64,000 nt of DNA from NCBI GenBank assembly GCA_947579605.1, contig OX388319.1, positions 23,511,447 to 23,575,446 of the forward strand. Reading direction: 5' to 3'. Position 1 is the first letter of the stretch. Each line of letters begins with the position of its first letter. The notes under the pieces were generated by a model. The model had not been told where the DNA came from, searched no databases, and was given only the letters and a program-made list of their open reading frames with translations. Origin of the DNA: Athripsodes cinereus. Its lineage: Eukaryota; Arthropoda; Insecta; Trichoptera; Leptoceridae. Made by a program: the position numbers and the translations under genes. Shown piece after piece: positions 1 to 10,409 of the stretch.

Positions 1-297
1 TTTTAATTAAGGAAACAAACGCCACAAACCAACAACAAAGATAACAGCTGTCACGAAGCGGGAAACATTATAAAATTTATAGGTTATAAAGTGTTTACCA
101 TAGATTCGAACGCCACGCACATCTGCGCATGCGCGAATCGTTCAATCGGCCGAAAATGTTGGAAGGTGGTCAACTCGAGACGATATCGTTTCTACTGGTT
201 TTTATCGTTTCAGACTAGCTGTCATTTTGTTCACACGGTTCAAATGGCTGGCGATATTTTGGTGCCTGGCGATATTCGCCAAAGTGAGAACACCACA
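1..297 (+). mobile_element. PIF/Harbinger-like MITE, right part, cut by the window edge
   Basis: The sequence is nearly identical to the right half of the complete element at 7139-7673, including the terminal motif CTGGCGATATTCGCC followed by GAGAACACCACA and then TTA (298-300). The left half lies outside the window. I see no transposase in it, so it is a non-autonomous copy. The near identity to the 7.4 kb copy points to recent spread of the family. Confidence 0.8.
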
Positions 298-530
298 TTA
301 GATAGAGACAATTTTACGGCCTTTGTAATTGTATAGTTTGGACAATAATAACGTTATCATGATAACAAAACCTGAAAGTTGAGAATACAACAAAAGGTGA
401 CTAGCAGTGGCGCGACTAGAATTTTCACTGATCATACTCTCGTAATAATCAAAGTCATGGTAGTTATTTTCCCTCTATACTTCTAAGTATTGTGGTGATG
501 CTTCCAATAAAATTACCTAGTCAATATCGA
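298..530. other. No gene recognised
   Basis: AT-rich sequence between the MITE and a SINE. I see no coding signal or repeat I can name. It probably belongs to the intron or upstream region of the gene whose last exon lies at 1564-1808. Confidence 0.4.
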
Positions 531-702
531 GCTCGTCGGTAGCCTGGAGGTAGAGTCTCGGCCTCTTGAACAAGGGGTCCGCAGTTCGATCCCAGGTGCC
601 GGCAAACTCCCCTTTCACGACACAAGCTTTTAGCTTACTTTGGAAGGTGTATAAAGTTGTATGTGGGTTTATAACAAAACCCAGATATATCTTAAAAAAA
701 AA
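531..702 (+). mobile_element. SINE-1 copy (tRNA-derived SINE)
   Basis: The first ~75 bases look like a tRNA: TCGGTAGCCTGGAGG resembles an A box and AGTTCGATCCCAGG a B box, and the ends GTCGGTA and TGCCGGC can pair. The body carries CACGACACAAGCTTTTAGC, and the copy ends in AACCCAGATATATCTT followed by an A run. Related copies lie at 17554, 22422, 30371 and 34746, with 3' pieces at 36510 and (minus strand) 61273. It would be transcribed by RNA polymerase III and moved by a LINE in trans; this is family knowledge, not visible here. Confidence 0.85.
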
Positions 703-1345
703 TATATATATTTTCCATAGACGCTAATTGGTGGAAGTTAACATTCAATTATTTGATTTTAAATACTTTCGTAATGTATTTCTACGGAATAAGCCTGATA
801 ATGAGATCAAAAGCTCCTTAATCTCAGATGCTTTTTGAGTGCGATTTTAGTTGAATATGGAAATTTTTGCAGGCAAGAAATTGTCAGAAATATGAGATGT
901 AATTTTATCCAGTGGATCTTGATCCTAGATGCTATTAATTTTGTAGTCATGCATTCATTTTTTTAAGCACGCGTTAGTTTTTTTGCATGTATGAGAACCA
1001 GGCCACTGGTCAATGTTCTTGAGCAGAACAGAAGAGTTTAAAATGATGATAGGTCACCTTACAATGGCTATTGTACTCTTGACAGACTTAAGGAGAAGAT
1101 ATCAGAGGAGTTATTTTGATAATATCTTTTGATGTTTAGTTTTGTAAAGAAGGTTTTCTTTTAAGGATGTTCTGCTGATGTATGTACCGATACATTCTAT
1201 TGTATAATACGTAAAACACATATTGAGTGGCTTGGTATCAAAAATGGATTAATTTATGCGTAACAAAATCTAAGCAGAGACCAAAAACTAAGCAGATTTT
1301 GACTGATCTTTGTACTAGTGTTAATTTTCTCCACTATTTTCACAT
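703..1345. other. Non-coding, probably intronic
   Basis: No convincing exon on either strand. Given the acceptor at 1562-1563, this is most likely intron of the gene ending at 1808. Confidence 0.4.
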
Positions 1346-1432
1346 AAATTCGTTACCTTACTTTGAAAAGGTTCTATAATATACTGAATTCCCTATATAG
1401 ATAGAACCTTTTCAAAGTAAGGTAACGAATTT
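1346..1432. repeat. Perfect inverted repeat, 32 bp arms
   Basis: The arms at 1346-1377 and 1401-1432 are exact reverse complements around a 23-base AT-rich spacer. The left arm contains TTCGTTACCTTACTTTGAAA. A transcript through it would fold into a strong hairpin. It lies about 130 bases upstream of the acceptor of the exon at 1564. It may be a small foldback element or a recent local inversion-duplication; no terminal duplication is clear. Confidence 0.85.
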
Positions 1433-1563
1433 CCGAAGATTTGTTGTTTTAAGAAATTCAAAACTGAACAAAAATAATTATTTTATATCTATTGGTTTCA
1501 ATCAGCTTAAATTTTCTTCTCAATTCCTCCTTATTTTCTGCTTTCTAATTCTATGTGTTACAG

Positions 1564-1808
1564 CTGATGTCCATCCCCACTTGTTCTATGTAGGTTCCGT
1601 TTGGTCGGCCACTACAAATCCTGCCTTCGGTTATGTCTTCCGCGATGGTGATGAGCAAGCCTGTGTGGCTGATATTGTAGCCAATCCAGCTTGCTCAATA
1701 TTGGCTTATCTTTTTAAGATGTTGCTTACTTTTGGCAAACCTGATCAACACCTCCTTACGCGTGACATCTCAAAAGCAGCCTACTATGTACAAAATAATT
1801 TGAAGTAA
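1564..1808 (+). CDS. Probable last coding exon of an unrecognised host gene
   Basis: A pyrimidine-rich tract (about 1510-1555) and GTTACAG end at 1563. From 1564 the frame stays open for 80 residues to TAA at 1806-1808; the exon opens with the last two bases of a split codon. The peptide is mixed and globular-looking, with aromatic and hydrophobic residues (LFYVGSVWSATTNPAFGYVF, later SILAYLFKMLLTFGKPDQHL) and an end in YYVQNNLK. It has no transposon hallmark, and its base composition is less AT-rich than its surroundings. Poly-A-signal-like AATAAA runs follow within about 350 bases. The upstream exons lie before the window or were not recognised. I do not recognise the family. The call rests on splice signal, open frame and composition; an isolated retrocopy fragment is a weaker alternative. 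Confidence 0.6.
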
Positions 1809-2528
1809 CTTAAAAATTAGAGTGACATCGTTAAAATATAAATTCTAAAAAAAAATTAAATAGTTATTTAAATAAAAAAAAAAATGTTATCAAATAAAAA
1901 GAACGTCTAATTTTTACAATTTATCAACAGATCACCCTTAATAAGATTTTTTTAAATGATATCAAATTTTACGTGGGATAAGATTAAGGTTATTTTTCTT
2001 TTTTTTTCAAAAACTCTCTTTAGTGTCATGTCTGATCCAGGTTATGAAAAAAAAATACACATTGTTAGACTAAATGGTGTAATGCTATAATGTGTAAAGC
2101 CACAAAATAAAAAAATGTGAGTATTTTCATAATTCAAGTTATTCAGCTACTGATGCTCACCAATGCTCTGAGACACCGACATTTGTTTAAAAACAAGTTT
2201 CATTTAACCCATAAATCAGCTATAAGTAGTGTTGATCAATAAGAAAAATAAATTTGTGTTAGTATAATTATAGAACAATAATTGAATGTCATTTACTTGC
2301 CAAAGCACCTCAAAGACACTGCTCAATTCATCAATCCTAGAATATTTCTCAATTTCATGTTGTCATGGCATAATACATTGTTGCGTAACACCATCTAGCT
2401 ATCTATATATTCATCAAACCTATGTGGGTGGTATAAAGACGATATTTTCTACATTACAAAATATAACCATATTATTATTATAAACATTCAAGCAGTCCTC
2501 TCTGTGTTGGTAAAAATATAAGTCATTC
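1809..2528 (+). other. Probable 3' UTR and intergenic sequence
   Basis: Very AT-rich, with AATAAA-like hexamers soon after the stop codon (near 1871, 1893 and 2107), which would suit cleavage and polyadenylation of the upstream gene. No other gene seen. Confidence 0.4.
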
Positions 2529-2529
2529 A

Positions 2530-3000
2530 GGATGGGTTGTATTTAGAGGATTCGATCCCGGCCCTTTTTTCTAATCCCGGGATTTCGGGACTATCTACGA
2601 TCAATCCTGGGATAGTCCCGAAATCATATTGGTAATAAATAGTTGTAAAAAAGTCAGTAAATCATATCAAAATGAGTTTATCATTTATCTTTTGGCAATG
2701 TATTTATGTTTTAAATTATTTTTCTACACAATAAATCACAAACGGCTAAGTGAATACCGTGTGCAAAACAAACTTGGTGCTCTGAACTAACAAGTTTTCC
2801 AACCTTAAGCATAATATTTGGACCATCAGTGACTATTGCCACAATATCAGTATCTAGTGAGATATCGATCTCAGAAGGGTGCTCTTTTAAGATACGAACA
2901 CAAGTTTCGGCTGTCAGTGATTCATTAATGCGAATGAGTCCCAAATTCCTGACTTATTTAAAAATTGTATTAATCCCGAAAATCCCGGGATTCGTTAAAT
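2530..3000 (-). mobile_element. Decayed hAT-type DNA transposon fragment
   Basis: The region is bounded by related CCCGGGATT motifs (about 2572-2600 and 2975-2995), consistent with subterminal repeats, and encloses a minus-strand piece of transposase (2711-2944). Most of the transposase is missing. No duplicated target site could be fixed, so the ends are approximate. Confidence 0.5.
2711..2944 (-). pseudogene. hAT-family transposase fragment
   Basis: A 77-codon minus-strand frame carries the pattern IVTDGPNIMLKVGKL followed by CFAHGIHLAVCDLL. This matches the region of hAT transposases where a catalytic aspartate (here in VTDG) is followed by the conserved C..H..HL segment. A complete hAT transposase has roughly 500-700 residues, so only a small internal part remains, with no zinc-finger or dimerisation domain visible. 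The frame is intact over this stretch but ends at a stop soon after the HLAVCDLL motif. Non-functional. Confidence 0.65.
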
Positions 3001-3087
3001 TTAATTCTGAAGATTTCAGTACTAAAATACGACTAGAATCCACTTGTTTTATTGTAGATGTTTATTGTCATTTACGTGCACGTGATG

Positions 3088-3141
3088 CTTCACCTGCTTT
3101 TACAAAAAGCTCGAAAGCTTACTAAAATGAGTGGGAGACCT
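3088..3141 (-). mobile_element. R4 repeat, 5' end fragment
   Basis: Reads GCTTTTACAAAAAGCTCGAA and then GAGTGGGAGACC, matching the 5' part of the R4 family in minus orientation (compare 58608-58655). Confidence 0.55.
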
Positions 3142-4930
3142 TTTAATTTCAGACATTCAGAAATTTGGTATTCCTGAAAATATCCTGAAAATATAATATA
3201 AAGTGAAAATTTGAACAGTGTGTTTTCATGTAACTGAATATTATTTTGAAAATGAATTTTCACAGTGCGAACACAAGTGCCCTTCAACAATAAAAAAAAA
3301 ACATAATTGGTAGTAAGAAAATAGGCCCTTTATGTTCTTTACAGAAAATGTTTAGATAAGTACTGAAAATTCTGAAAAACGAAGGTTGGCTCATAAAGAG
3401 TCTATTTACAGGCCACAGAGGAGATATTTCTAGAAGAGATTTATTCCTTAGGGAGGGTGGTATTCCCGTAATCTGAATTTATTTTATAAAACAACTTTGT
3501 CTATGGAGAAAAATCTTTATAAGAATACATAATAATATGTTTGCGTCCGTTTGTATGTTTATAGTAATGTGTACTTTATAGACACCATAAATAGACAAGC
3601 CAGAGAAGAAAATAATTCACTTTATTACGCGTCCGGTATAAATTCACTTTATGTTAAAACATTATATCAAACATTGTAACGAGTTTAATGGGAGACATTG
3701 CTTCATTGCATTATGTACCATATATTTACTAGACTGGCAGCGCAGTACAAGTTTGTTGTAAAAGTATGTTCCAAAATTTATAATAATAGAAATTATATAA
3801 TTTTGCGCCCTTGCGGTGGTTTGTACCACAAAACGGCGCTCAATAAATTGTCCAGATTATTATTATTCTGTTTCATTCTATAACATTAATATGGTTATGG
3901 TCTCATTGCTACTAATGCTGCAGTTTAGGACACCCTTTTTACATGAAACCCATAAAACACACAATAATTTACAAGAAAAACCCATGAGTGTCCTTCAAGT
4001 CTGAAACACAAAATATATTATGTATCTATATGAACATATTAATGTAAATAAACTGTGGTGATTATAGTAAAAAGGTTCATTTCTTATAAATGAATAATAT
4101 ATTCGATATAATTATTCTGTTTTAACAATAAAATATTTTTTATAAATGTATCTACAATGAGGGACTTGAGGGTGGTATGAACGAACCTTTTTGAACAGAA
4201 ATGAATAAAATGAAATTTGATATGAAATTATATTTGTCGCATTACCAATATTTTCGTTTTTAATTTTCAGCCTATATAAAAGGTCATTGATTTACTTTGT
4301 ACAAAATTTATTTTTACAATGAAGTGTTACATTATTTTTACGAAGTAAGCTTATTCTTTGGGCAGGTTTTAGCCTTAAAATATTATAAATGTCTTGTATA
4401 ATTACAAGGATATTAGTGTTATCAGATTTCTTAAGAGAATTGGACCTTATATAATTCTTCATGTTCTGTTAAAGCGCAACATTTTTATTTAAAATTATTG
4501 AGAAACATTAAGATGGAAAATAAAACATTGTGTTATTATCATTAATTCTAGAATTAATGTTTGCATCAAAACAATGCGTTTGCTTAAAGCATATTATCTT
4601 AATCGAACTGTCAAAATGATTTGAATTTGTGTTGCCAGATTTTAAATAACTTTTGTCATCTACTAGGAGACTACTTATTATATCTGCAAGTAATAATTTG
4701 TCAATTTGATATTATTTTTTTCTTGTGCGAAGCCGGGTTAAACTATTCAAGTAATATATTATTATTTGTGAATTATAAAATGTTTAAGTATTTTCTAAAT
4801 AAAGTTTATGAAAAATAATATTTTTCGTGAGTGTATAAATAAAAGAAAGATGCTTGAGATTTATCGAGTAGTTTATGAAAAATTATATTTTGAATTAAAA
4901 AGATTAATCGGCGTGGTCTCGGGCAAAGAA
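3142..4930. other. Long AT-rich stretch without a gene
   Basis: No supported coding region on either strand. A short piece at about 3806-3842 (CCCTTGCGGTGGTTTGTACC and on to CAAAACGGCGC) matches, in plus orientation, the LINE tail found on the minus strand at 35.68 and 58.04 kb. Nothing else recognised. Confidence 0.5.
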
Positions 4931-4976
4931 TGCAGGGAGTGGCCAAATTAATATATTGCTTGGAAGCTTCTAAGCA

Positions 4977-5520
4977 ATATTTATTTATTTATTATTTATT
5001 TACGGCTAATTAGCCTTTAACACAATATTTTACATAGGTACAATATCATAAGAAAACCTAGGTACCAAACACAAAATTAACAATATCAGTTATTTTAGTA
5101 TTACATCGCTCGTCAATGGTATAGGTTTACCGAAATCGATCGCGATTTAAATAATCAAGTAACGGATGTGCATTGAAGAATACTTTAAAAACGTTCAAAA
5201 CAAAATTAACAAATAAATATTACAAACATACATCTATCATTACATTTTTAAAATAAAACAACAGAAGGCAACCAAAATAAAATATCAATAGATAAAATTA
5301 ACAGAAATTTAACAGAATCTGATAAAATTATACTTCAGCAAATGAAAATTAAAATGTTTTAGAAGTAGGTATACACACTTAAGACAAAAGAAAAATATTT
5401 AAAATTTAAAAAAAAACATGGGTAGGTATATAAAAAGAGGAAGGGTTCCTACTAAGATGTTGATTCCTGATTATTGTTTATATAAATGTGATTGTAATGT
5501 GTCAATATATTAATTAGTGA
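4977..5520 (-). mobile_element. LINE 3' end, minus strand
   Basis: Begins on the plus strand with TTTATTTATTATTTATTTAC, the reverse of an (AATA)n retroelement tail, followed by AT-rich sequence resembling a LINE 3' UTR. The motif CCGAAATCGATCGCGATTTA is loosely shared with the insertion at 12639-13524. No open frame remains and the 5' boundary is uncertain. Confidence 0.4.
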
Positions 5521-5639
5521 AAGTTATACAGTGTTTATTTTTTTTTTATCACCTAAATTAAAAAATGAACTTTCATGATGTTTCCTCTTCATAAATAGAA
5601 AAGTTATTACGAACGAGTTATGGTGATAAATATGAACAA

Positions 5640-6175
5640 TAATACCAGTAATCATTGTCAGCAATGGCAATGTGTCGAACATGGCTAAAATGCTGGTGCA
5701 CAATTCCATTTTGGTACCGTCACTTACGTATGCAAGCGAGACATGGACGTGGTTGAAGAAGGACGAAAGTGGAATAAATGCAGTAGAGATGCGATCGTTG
5801 AGAAGTATGATTGGTAAAACGCTGCGTGATAGAGTGAAGAATGAGGATATTAGAAGAATAAGCGGATGCAAGAAGAGTGTTGTGGACTGAATGCGCGTGA
5901 ATAAACTACGGTGGTTTGGGCATGTTGAACGAATGAACGAGGTAAGAGTGACAAAGAGGATATACTTGTCTGAAAGAAAGGGTGTGAGGAAACGCGGGCG
6001 TCCGAGAACCACGTGGCTTGATCACGTGGATCAAATTCTCAAGGATGGCCGCGTGTTGAGTAAGAGGAACCGACCGAAGTGTGTAAAGATAGATCTGTTT
6101 GGCGTTCCGTTCTCTCTGCCTACCCCAGTTGGGACACGGCGTGAGGGTATAGTAGTAGTATAGTACAGTAATAAA
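5640..6175 (+). pseudogene. LINE-A 3' end: end of reverse transcriptase ORF plus 3' tail
   Basis: A frame running over about 5672-6090 encodes the post-catalytic part of a non-LTR retrotransposon ORF2: SETWTW, NEDIRRISGCKKSVVD, RVNKLRWFGHVERMNEVR and then RKRGRPRTTWLDHVDQILKD. Proteins of this type are usually annotated as endonuclease-reverse transcriptase and fit an RTE-like assignment. The palm with its YADD motif is missing, so the copy is 5'-truncated. One in-frame TGA (5888-5890) replaces an arginine codon present in sister copies. The 3' end reads CCCAGTTGGGACACGGCGTG and then a (TAG)n tail. Sister copies: 12.4, 22.6, 27.6 (minus), 40.4 and 51.1 kb. Confidence 0.75.
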
Positions 6176-7091
6176 AATTCACGTCAACTCAATAAAAAGG
6201 TTGATACCTATTACTTAAAATATCAAAAATACTGCTAAAAACGTATGTTTAGAAATTAGATATTTTAAGTGAGTAAATTAATTTGGCCACCTCCTGTAGA
6301 TCTCCCACTCTTTTCTTTAGGATGAAAATTCAGAAAAATCTTAATTTTTTGTTGGTTGAATAGTAAAGTATGGCACGAGAATATAATATTTTATCCACTT
6401 GACAAATACATACATAGAAATAAGATTTGATATTTTTTTATCACCTCGACAGCTAAACTCACATACTTAGTTATTATATTATTTATTTTGATATATGGAT
6501 TATTCGACAAAAAAATTATCCCTTGGAATCTTTTGTGCACGCAAAAAGTGACCTAAATTTGATCGGGGACAGAAATGTTGAAAGGAAATATTCCATTATT
6601 GTTCCATTAATACTTACTATACAAATATGTATATACAAATGTTTCATTAATGCTTACTGCTATATTTTATGCTTCAACGCACATTTTTGCTTTAAATATT
6701 ATTTCTTGTGGTTGTTTAAATGGTTTTGATTCTTCACTAGGCTAAAAACGTTCGAATTCAAGCGAAAAATATTCTTTAAATGAGGGTGTAGAAATTTTAT
6801 TCACGATTTACTAATTGATTCACCTTTCAACGTTTCCACAGGGCTGAAACTTACCTCATCCATTCAGATCGTCTCTGCGCCAATTGAGTCATTTCTTTCC
6901 ATGACATTCCACGACCCTCTGATGTTCTTGTCAAAGGAACGGTGTACTTACTATGATCTTGATACTTAAGTTTTGCTAATTACTCAAATAAACACAGAAT
7001 TTGTCTAAAAACCTATTTAAAGATTCTTGAAAGCTCTTGTGAAACTAAGATCGACTGTATCTCATATTTGATTTACATATTATAATTATTA
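6176..7091. other. AT-rich sequence, no gene recognised
   Basis: No supported coding frame. Around 6840-6935 a short degraded segment (GGCTGAAACTTACCTC to CTGATG) resembles pieces near 38.9 and 52.7 kb that share GCAGAAACCAGCCTC; this is probably an old dispersed repeat. Confidence 0.4.
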
Positions 7092-7138
7092 TGCCACCGT
7101 CAAACATCCAGTTGACTGATTGACTAGCCGCTTAGTTA

Positions 7139-7673
7139 TGGGGTGTTCACATTTGGCGAATATCGCCAGGCGAACTTCAAAATATATCGCCAGGCGAATA
7201 AACCAAATTCGCCGGACATCCATTGATCGTTACACCTGTTCACACAGTCCACCGATTTAGAAACGATCTGTCAGATGCGCTTTGATTTTGACACTGTTTT
7301 CAAAATGGCGTCGAGATGGAGATCGCGAAGTGTTTATTTTTAGTCGAAAATGTTATAGAAGATGTTATAAGGCGCCTTTTAATTAAGGAAACAAACGCCA
7401 CAAACCAACAACAAAGATAACAGCTGTCACGAAGCGGGAAACATTATAAAATTTATAGGTTATAAAGTTTTTACCATAGATACGAACGCCGCGCACATCT
7501 GCGAATGCGCGAATCGTTCAATCGGCCGAAAATGTTGGAAGGTGGTCAACTCGAGACGATATCGTTTCTACTGGTTTTTATCGTTTCAGACTAGCTGTCA
7601 TTTTGTTCACACGGTTCAAATGGCTGGCGATATTTTGGTGCCTGGCGATATTCGCCAAAGTGAGAACACCACA
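7139..7673 (+). mobile_element. Complete PIF/Harbinger-like MITE with TTA target duplication
   Basis: The 535 bp element has terminal inverted repeats TGGGGTGTTCACATTTGGCG (left) and, read inverted, TGTGGTGTTCTCACTTTGGC (right), each leading into GAATATCGCCAGG. It is flanked by TTA at 7136-7138 and 7674-7676, the 3 bp duplication typical of the PIF/Harbinger superfamily. It lies inside MITE M1, whose other copy supplies the empty site. It has no coding capacity, so a transposase elsewhere must move it. The copy at 1-297 is almost the same sequence. Confidence 0.8.
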
Positions 7674-7847
7674 TTAAATGCCGGAATTCAATTGAATGAT
7701 TGACAGCAGTTTAGCCGAATGATTTAAAGCATGTGTGCCGATCCCAGCACTACAGTGCCAAATAAAGGAACTAAATTTCAATAATCGGGCTGGTTTTGAT
7801 CAGGTAGAAGTTTGACCGTATGGTACGTCATTGTGGTCAATGAAACA

Positions 7848-7923
7848 GCTAGTTGTTTAATTAAATGTTCGTGTTTTACTAAACAGCTAGTTGTTTAATT
7901 AGATGCCAGTATTTTACTAACTG
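7848..7923. repeat. Two-unit tandem repeat inside M1
   Basis: AACAGCTAGTTGTTTAATTA is repeated after about 39 bases with few changes and ends each time in TTTTACTAA. It lies within the right half of MITE M1, and the other M1 copy does not show the same duplication. Confidence 0.6.
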
Positions 7924-8345
7924 CTCAGCGATCTAGTCAACTGGTTAATCGGGCGGCGACATTTATAAATATCGTTTGCGTGATTGAATAATATCTAGGT
8001 ACCTAATTAATTTTATTTTGTGTTCATATTACCTACATTTAATTTCAAACAAGGTTACGAGATTTTTGCAAAAAGGGCTTACCGGTAGTTATAATAACTT
8101 GTCTCTTTTAAACTTTTAAAGCTTTGACAAAACATTCATTAATGAGGCTAGGCTTACATTGTTTGAAGTTTCAACGCAAGTTTGAGCAACAGCGAATTTA
8201 TAACGATTTTGTATCCATTTTATTTTAATTGAAGTAATCGTAAGTAGAAAATATTTTGAAATTTCATATTCTAACTAAAATTTTGTATAGGGAAAAAGAA
8301 ATTTTTATTACATTGTCCCGTGAAGTCTCCGGCTAAGAGCAAGGT

Positions 8346-8461
8346 CCGTAGTCAAAACACATTTTAGCTACAATACACAATAGCTACGAAAATTGACACT
8401 TTCTCGCAACGTCGTCTATATTCGAATGAAAACGTAACGCTAAAATGTGTTTTGACTACGG
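8346..8461. mobile_element. Short MITE-like element with 23 bp perfect inverted ends
   Basis: CCGTAGTCAAAACACATTTT at 8346 continues for 23 bases that are exactly reverse-complemented at 8439-8461. The ~70 bp interior has no coding potential. Outer bases AGAGCAAGGT and GTCTAGGTCTCT are loosely inverted as well, so the true ends may be slightly further out. Confidence 0.6.
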
Positions 8462-8465
8462 GTCT

Positions 8466-8700
8466 AGGTCTCTAACTCTTTTCTGTAAGTTTTCGAGTGT
8501 CATGAAAAAGGTAAGTATTTGTAAATTTTCACATTTTAAGACATTCATTATCTTCAGTTCAGCGATGAGGTATGTCACCCATCTTGAATGTTGAAACTTT
8601 TATTGGCACGGAGAGAGAGATTTGTATGCTTATTACATGCAGTTGGTCAGCTGGCTACCCCACTTGTGGAAAATACCGTGATGGTATGAATGATGGTATG
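8466..8700 (+). mobile_element. R4 repeat, near full length
   Basis: Plus-orientation copy: TCTCTAACTCTTTTCTGTAA at the 5' side, then TCAGCGATGAGGTATG, ATTGGCACGGAGAG, and CTGGCTACCCCACTTGTGG with CCGTGATGGTA at the 3' end. The family has no coding capacity. The 3' end resembles that of LINE-A. Confidence 0.8.
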
Positions 8701-8977
8701 CCTACATCTTTTTCGCCTTATATTATATCTAGTCATAGATATAAAAAAATGTTATATAGATATAAAAAAAAAATATAGCTAAAAGAAAATGCAGAATTAA
8801 TCATCTTCTCAGTTTACTCCATGTTCTATAATGACGTTAGCAGTTTATCAAAAGTCTTGTTAATAAGCGAACGAGTCTCAAATAATTTAAAACTTTATTA
8901 CAACTCAGCTTCTAGACAACAATACAGTAGCGTCTCTCCCATACAAACTGAAATGCTGGGCTTTACCTGAGGTTTAC

Positions 8978-9220
8978 TATACTATACCATCACAGCATAT
9001 CTCAAAAGTGGGGTAGCTAGCGGGCTTACTGCAAGTGGTAAACATGCATATTTTCACCTCCTTGCTAATAAAAAATAAGACATTCAGGATTGGTGGTAAG
9101 CATTATCGCTGAATTGTAGATGATATTTATTGTTCAACGATTACTTGCCTTATTCAGGACATTTCAAAACTAGCAAAAAAGAGAGGAAGGCATCTTCTTT
9201 GCCGGGGACTTCGTGAGATT
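8978..9220 (-). mobile_element. R4 repeat, near full length
   Basis: Minus-orientation copy starting with ACCATCACAGCATATC and AGTGGGGTAGCTAGC and ending near TTGCCGGGGACTTCGTGAG. It lies opposite and about 280 bases from the plus-strand copy at 8466, so the two form a loose inverted pair. Confidence 0.75.
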
Positions 9221-9838
9221 ACATGAGGTTTACAAGTTTAAAAATAAAGTTAAAAGCTGTTAACAAACCGATCATATTGAATATTGCGCGCAGTCGAGTA
9301 ATATGTGAGGGGATGAATTCCATTTGCGAATTCGATGCGATGCAGTGATATGTTATACCTAGATTTGCAATATGAATCTCAAACATGTACCATCAATAAA
9401 ATCTCGTTGCGGTCCTTGGTGCCGCAATTTTTAGTTTGAAAATAGCGACACACATATAAATTGTTTGTAGATAACAAGAGATAGACAATATGAGAATGGG
9501 GATTATAACAGACGACAAAGGCCGGTAGATAGAGATGAATATATACAAAAGAAAAGAGATGAATATATATTACTCAGGTATTGTACCTCGACGGGTGGGT
9601 ACACATTTTTAGGGAATATTTGTATGACATTGCGAATCTAGTTGTAACATATCACTGATGCGATGCTGTTGAAACATTCAAAAAACGTTCGCTTTTAGCT
9701 AACAGACCGTGCTTGATTAAGCATTTGTTTTACCATACATACTGAATATTTAGTAAAAGGCCTATTTATATCTAATAATTATTGAAATGTGGCTTCATCG
9801 CTTAATGCTCAGAATTTCCTGGGCAGACATGTTTAAAA
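9221..9838. other. No gene recognised
   Basis: AT-rich sequence without a convincing reading frame or a repeat I can assign. Confidence 0.4.
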
Positions 9839-10160
9839 AATTGATGACCTGAGGCGAGCTAGAGTTGACAGGGAGCTGTTGTTGTTAACTATCAAGGTTC
9901 TAAAGGTTTCACATCATGGTCACGTACTGCGTGGGGAAAAATACCACCTTCTCCAACTGATATTGAGGGGGAAAATAAAGGGACGCCGAGGACCCGGTAG
10001 GAGACATGCATCCTGGTTGCGAAACATAAGGGAGTGGATCGGCATCCAAAGTGTGGAAGAACTCTTCCGAGAGGCGCAAGATAGGGTTAGGTTCGCCGAG
10101 GTGATTGTCTACGTTGCGGAGACCCCACAGGGTACTTGAAGAAGAAGAAAAAATATTGAG
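9839..10160 (+). pseudogene. LINE-C 3' end (reverse transcriptase C-terminus)
   Basis: The frame at about 9879-10139 encodes HHGHVLRGEKYHLLQLILRG, then GRRGPGRRHASWLRNIREW and a final AETPQGT. This is the C-terminal tail of RTE-like reverse transcriptase ORFs, in which H.LR....LL.LI..GKI.G+R..GRR..SWL..L is a recurrent pattern. Just after the stop come GAAGAAGAAG repeats and an A run, the likely retroelement tail. No catalytic palm is present, so it is a dead 5'-truncated copy. Confidence 0.7.
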
Positions 10161-10409
10161 AATGGCCCTAGCCAATATGAAAACCTTAAACACGTCACTG
10201 GCTATGTACGTAATGACTTGAAATAAATCATTCTGACGTAATTCTTCATAAAGTAGGTATGATATTATTATTTTTTAAAAACTTATAAGAAACAACAAAA
10301 CTCCGAGAATCGAGTTACTTGAAAAATTATGAGATTAAAAAATGTTGTTATTAAGTATCTACGTACCTACCTACCTCACACTCTTCAAGAAATTTAACCA
10401 CCGTCATCA

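Larger units (their letters stand above)
4933..6297. mobile_element. Possible DNA-transposon shell with 20 bp terminal inverted repeats
   Basis: CAGGGAGTGGCCAAATTAAT at 4933-4952 is repeated inverted at 6278-6297 with two mismatches. The interior is filled by two retroelement fragments (4977-5520 and 5640-6175) rather than a transposase. Either they jumped into an old DNA element, or the repeats are two independent inverted copies of a short element. No clear target duplication. Confidence 0.3.
7092..7960. mobile_element. MITE family M1, copy interrupted by a second MITE
   Basis: The right end ATCGGGCGGCGAC (to 7960) and the diverged left end GCCACCGTCAAAC (from about 7093) are inverted repeats. 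The subterminal motif TTGACTAG/CTAGTCAA mirrors the complete copy at 63242-63502. Shared internal text includes CACAGTGCCAAATAAAG (here with small changes) and TTTTGATCAGG. The element is split by the insertion at 7139-7673; without it the two halves read CTTAGTTAAATGCCGG, agreeing with GTTAGTTAAACCCCGG in the other copy. It encodes no protein. Confidence 0.75.

Noticed and set aside
531..605. tRNA gene
   Set aside because: The tRNA-like head has A- and B-box text but belongs to the repeated SINE-1 family with a fixed non-tRNA body and A tail. Several near-identical copies exist, and the cloverleaf is imperfect.
5524..6012. 162-codon minus-strand frame as a gene
   Set aside because: It is the antisense shadow of the LINE-A coding frame on the plus strand; the same happens at 27.7 kb and 44.4 kb.
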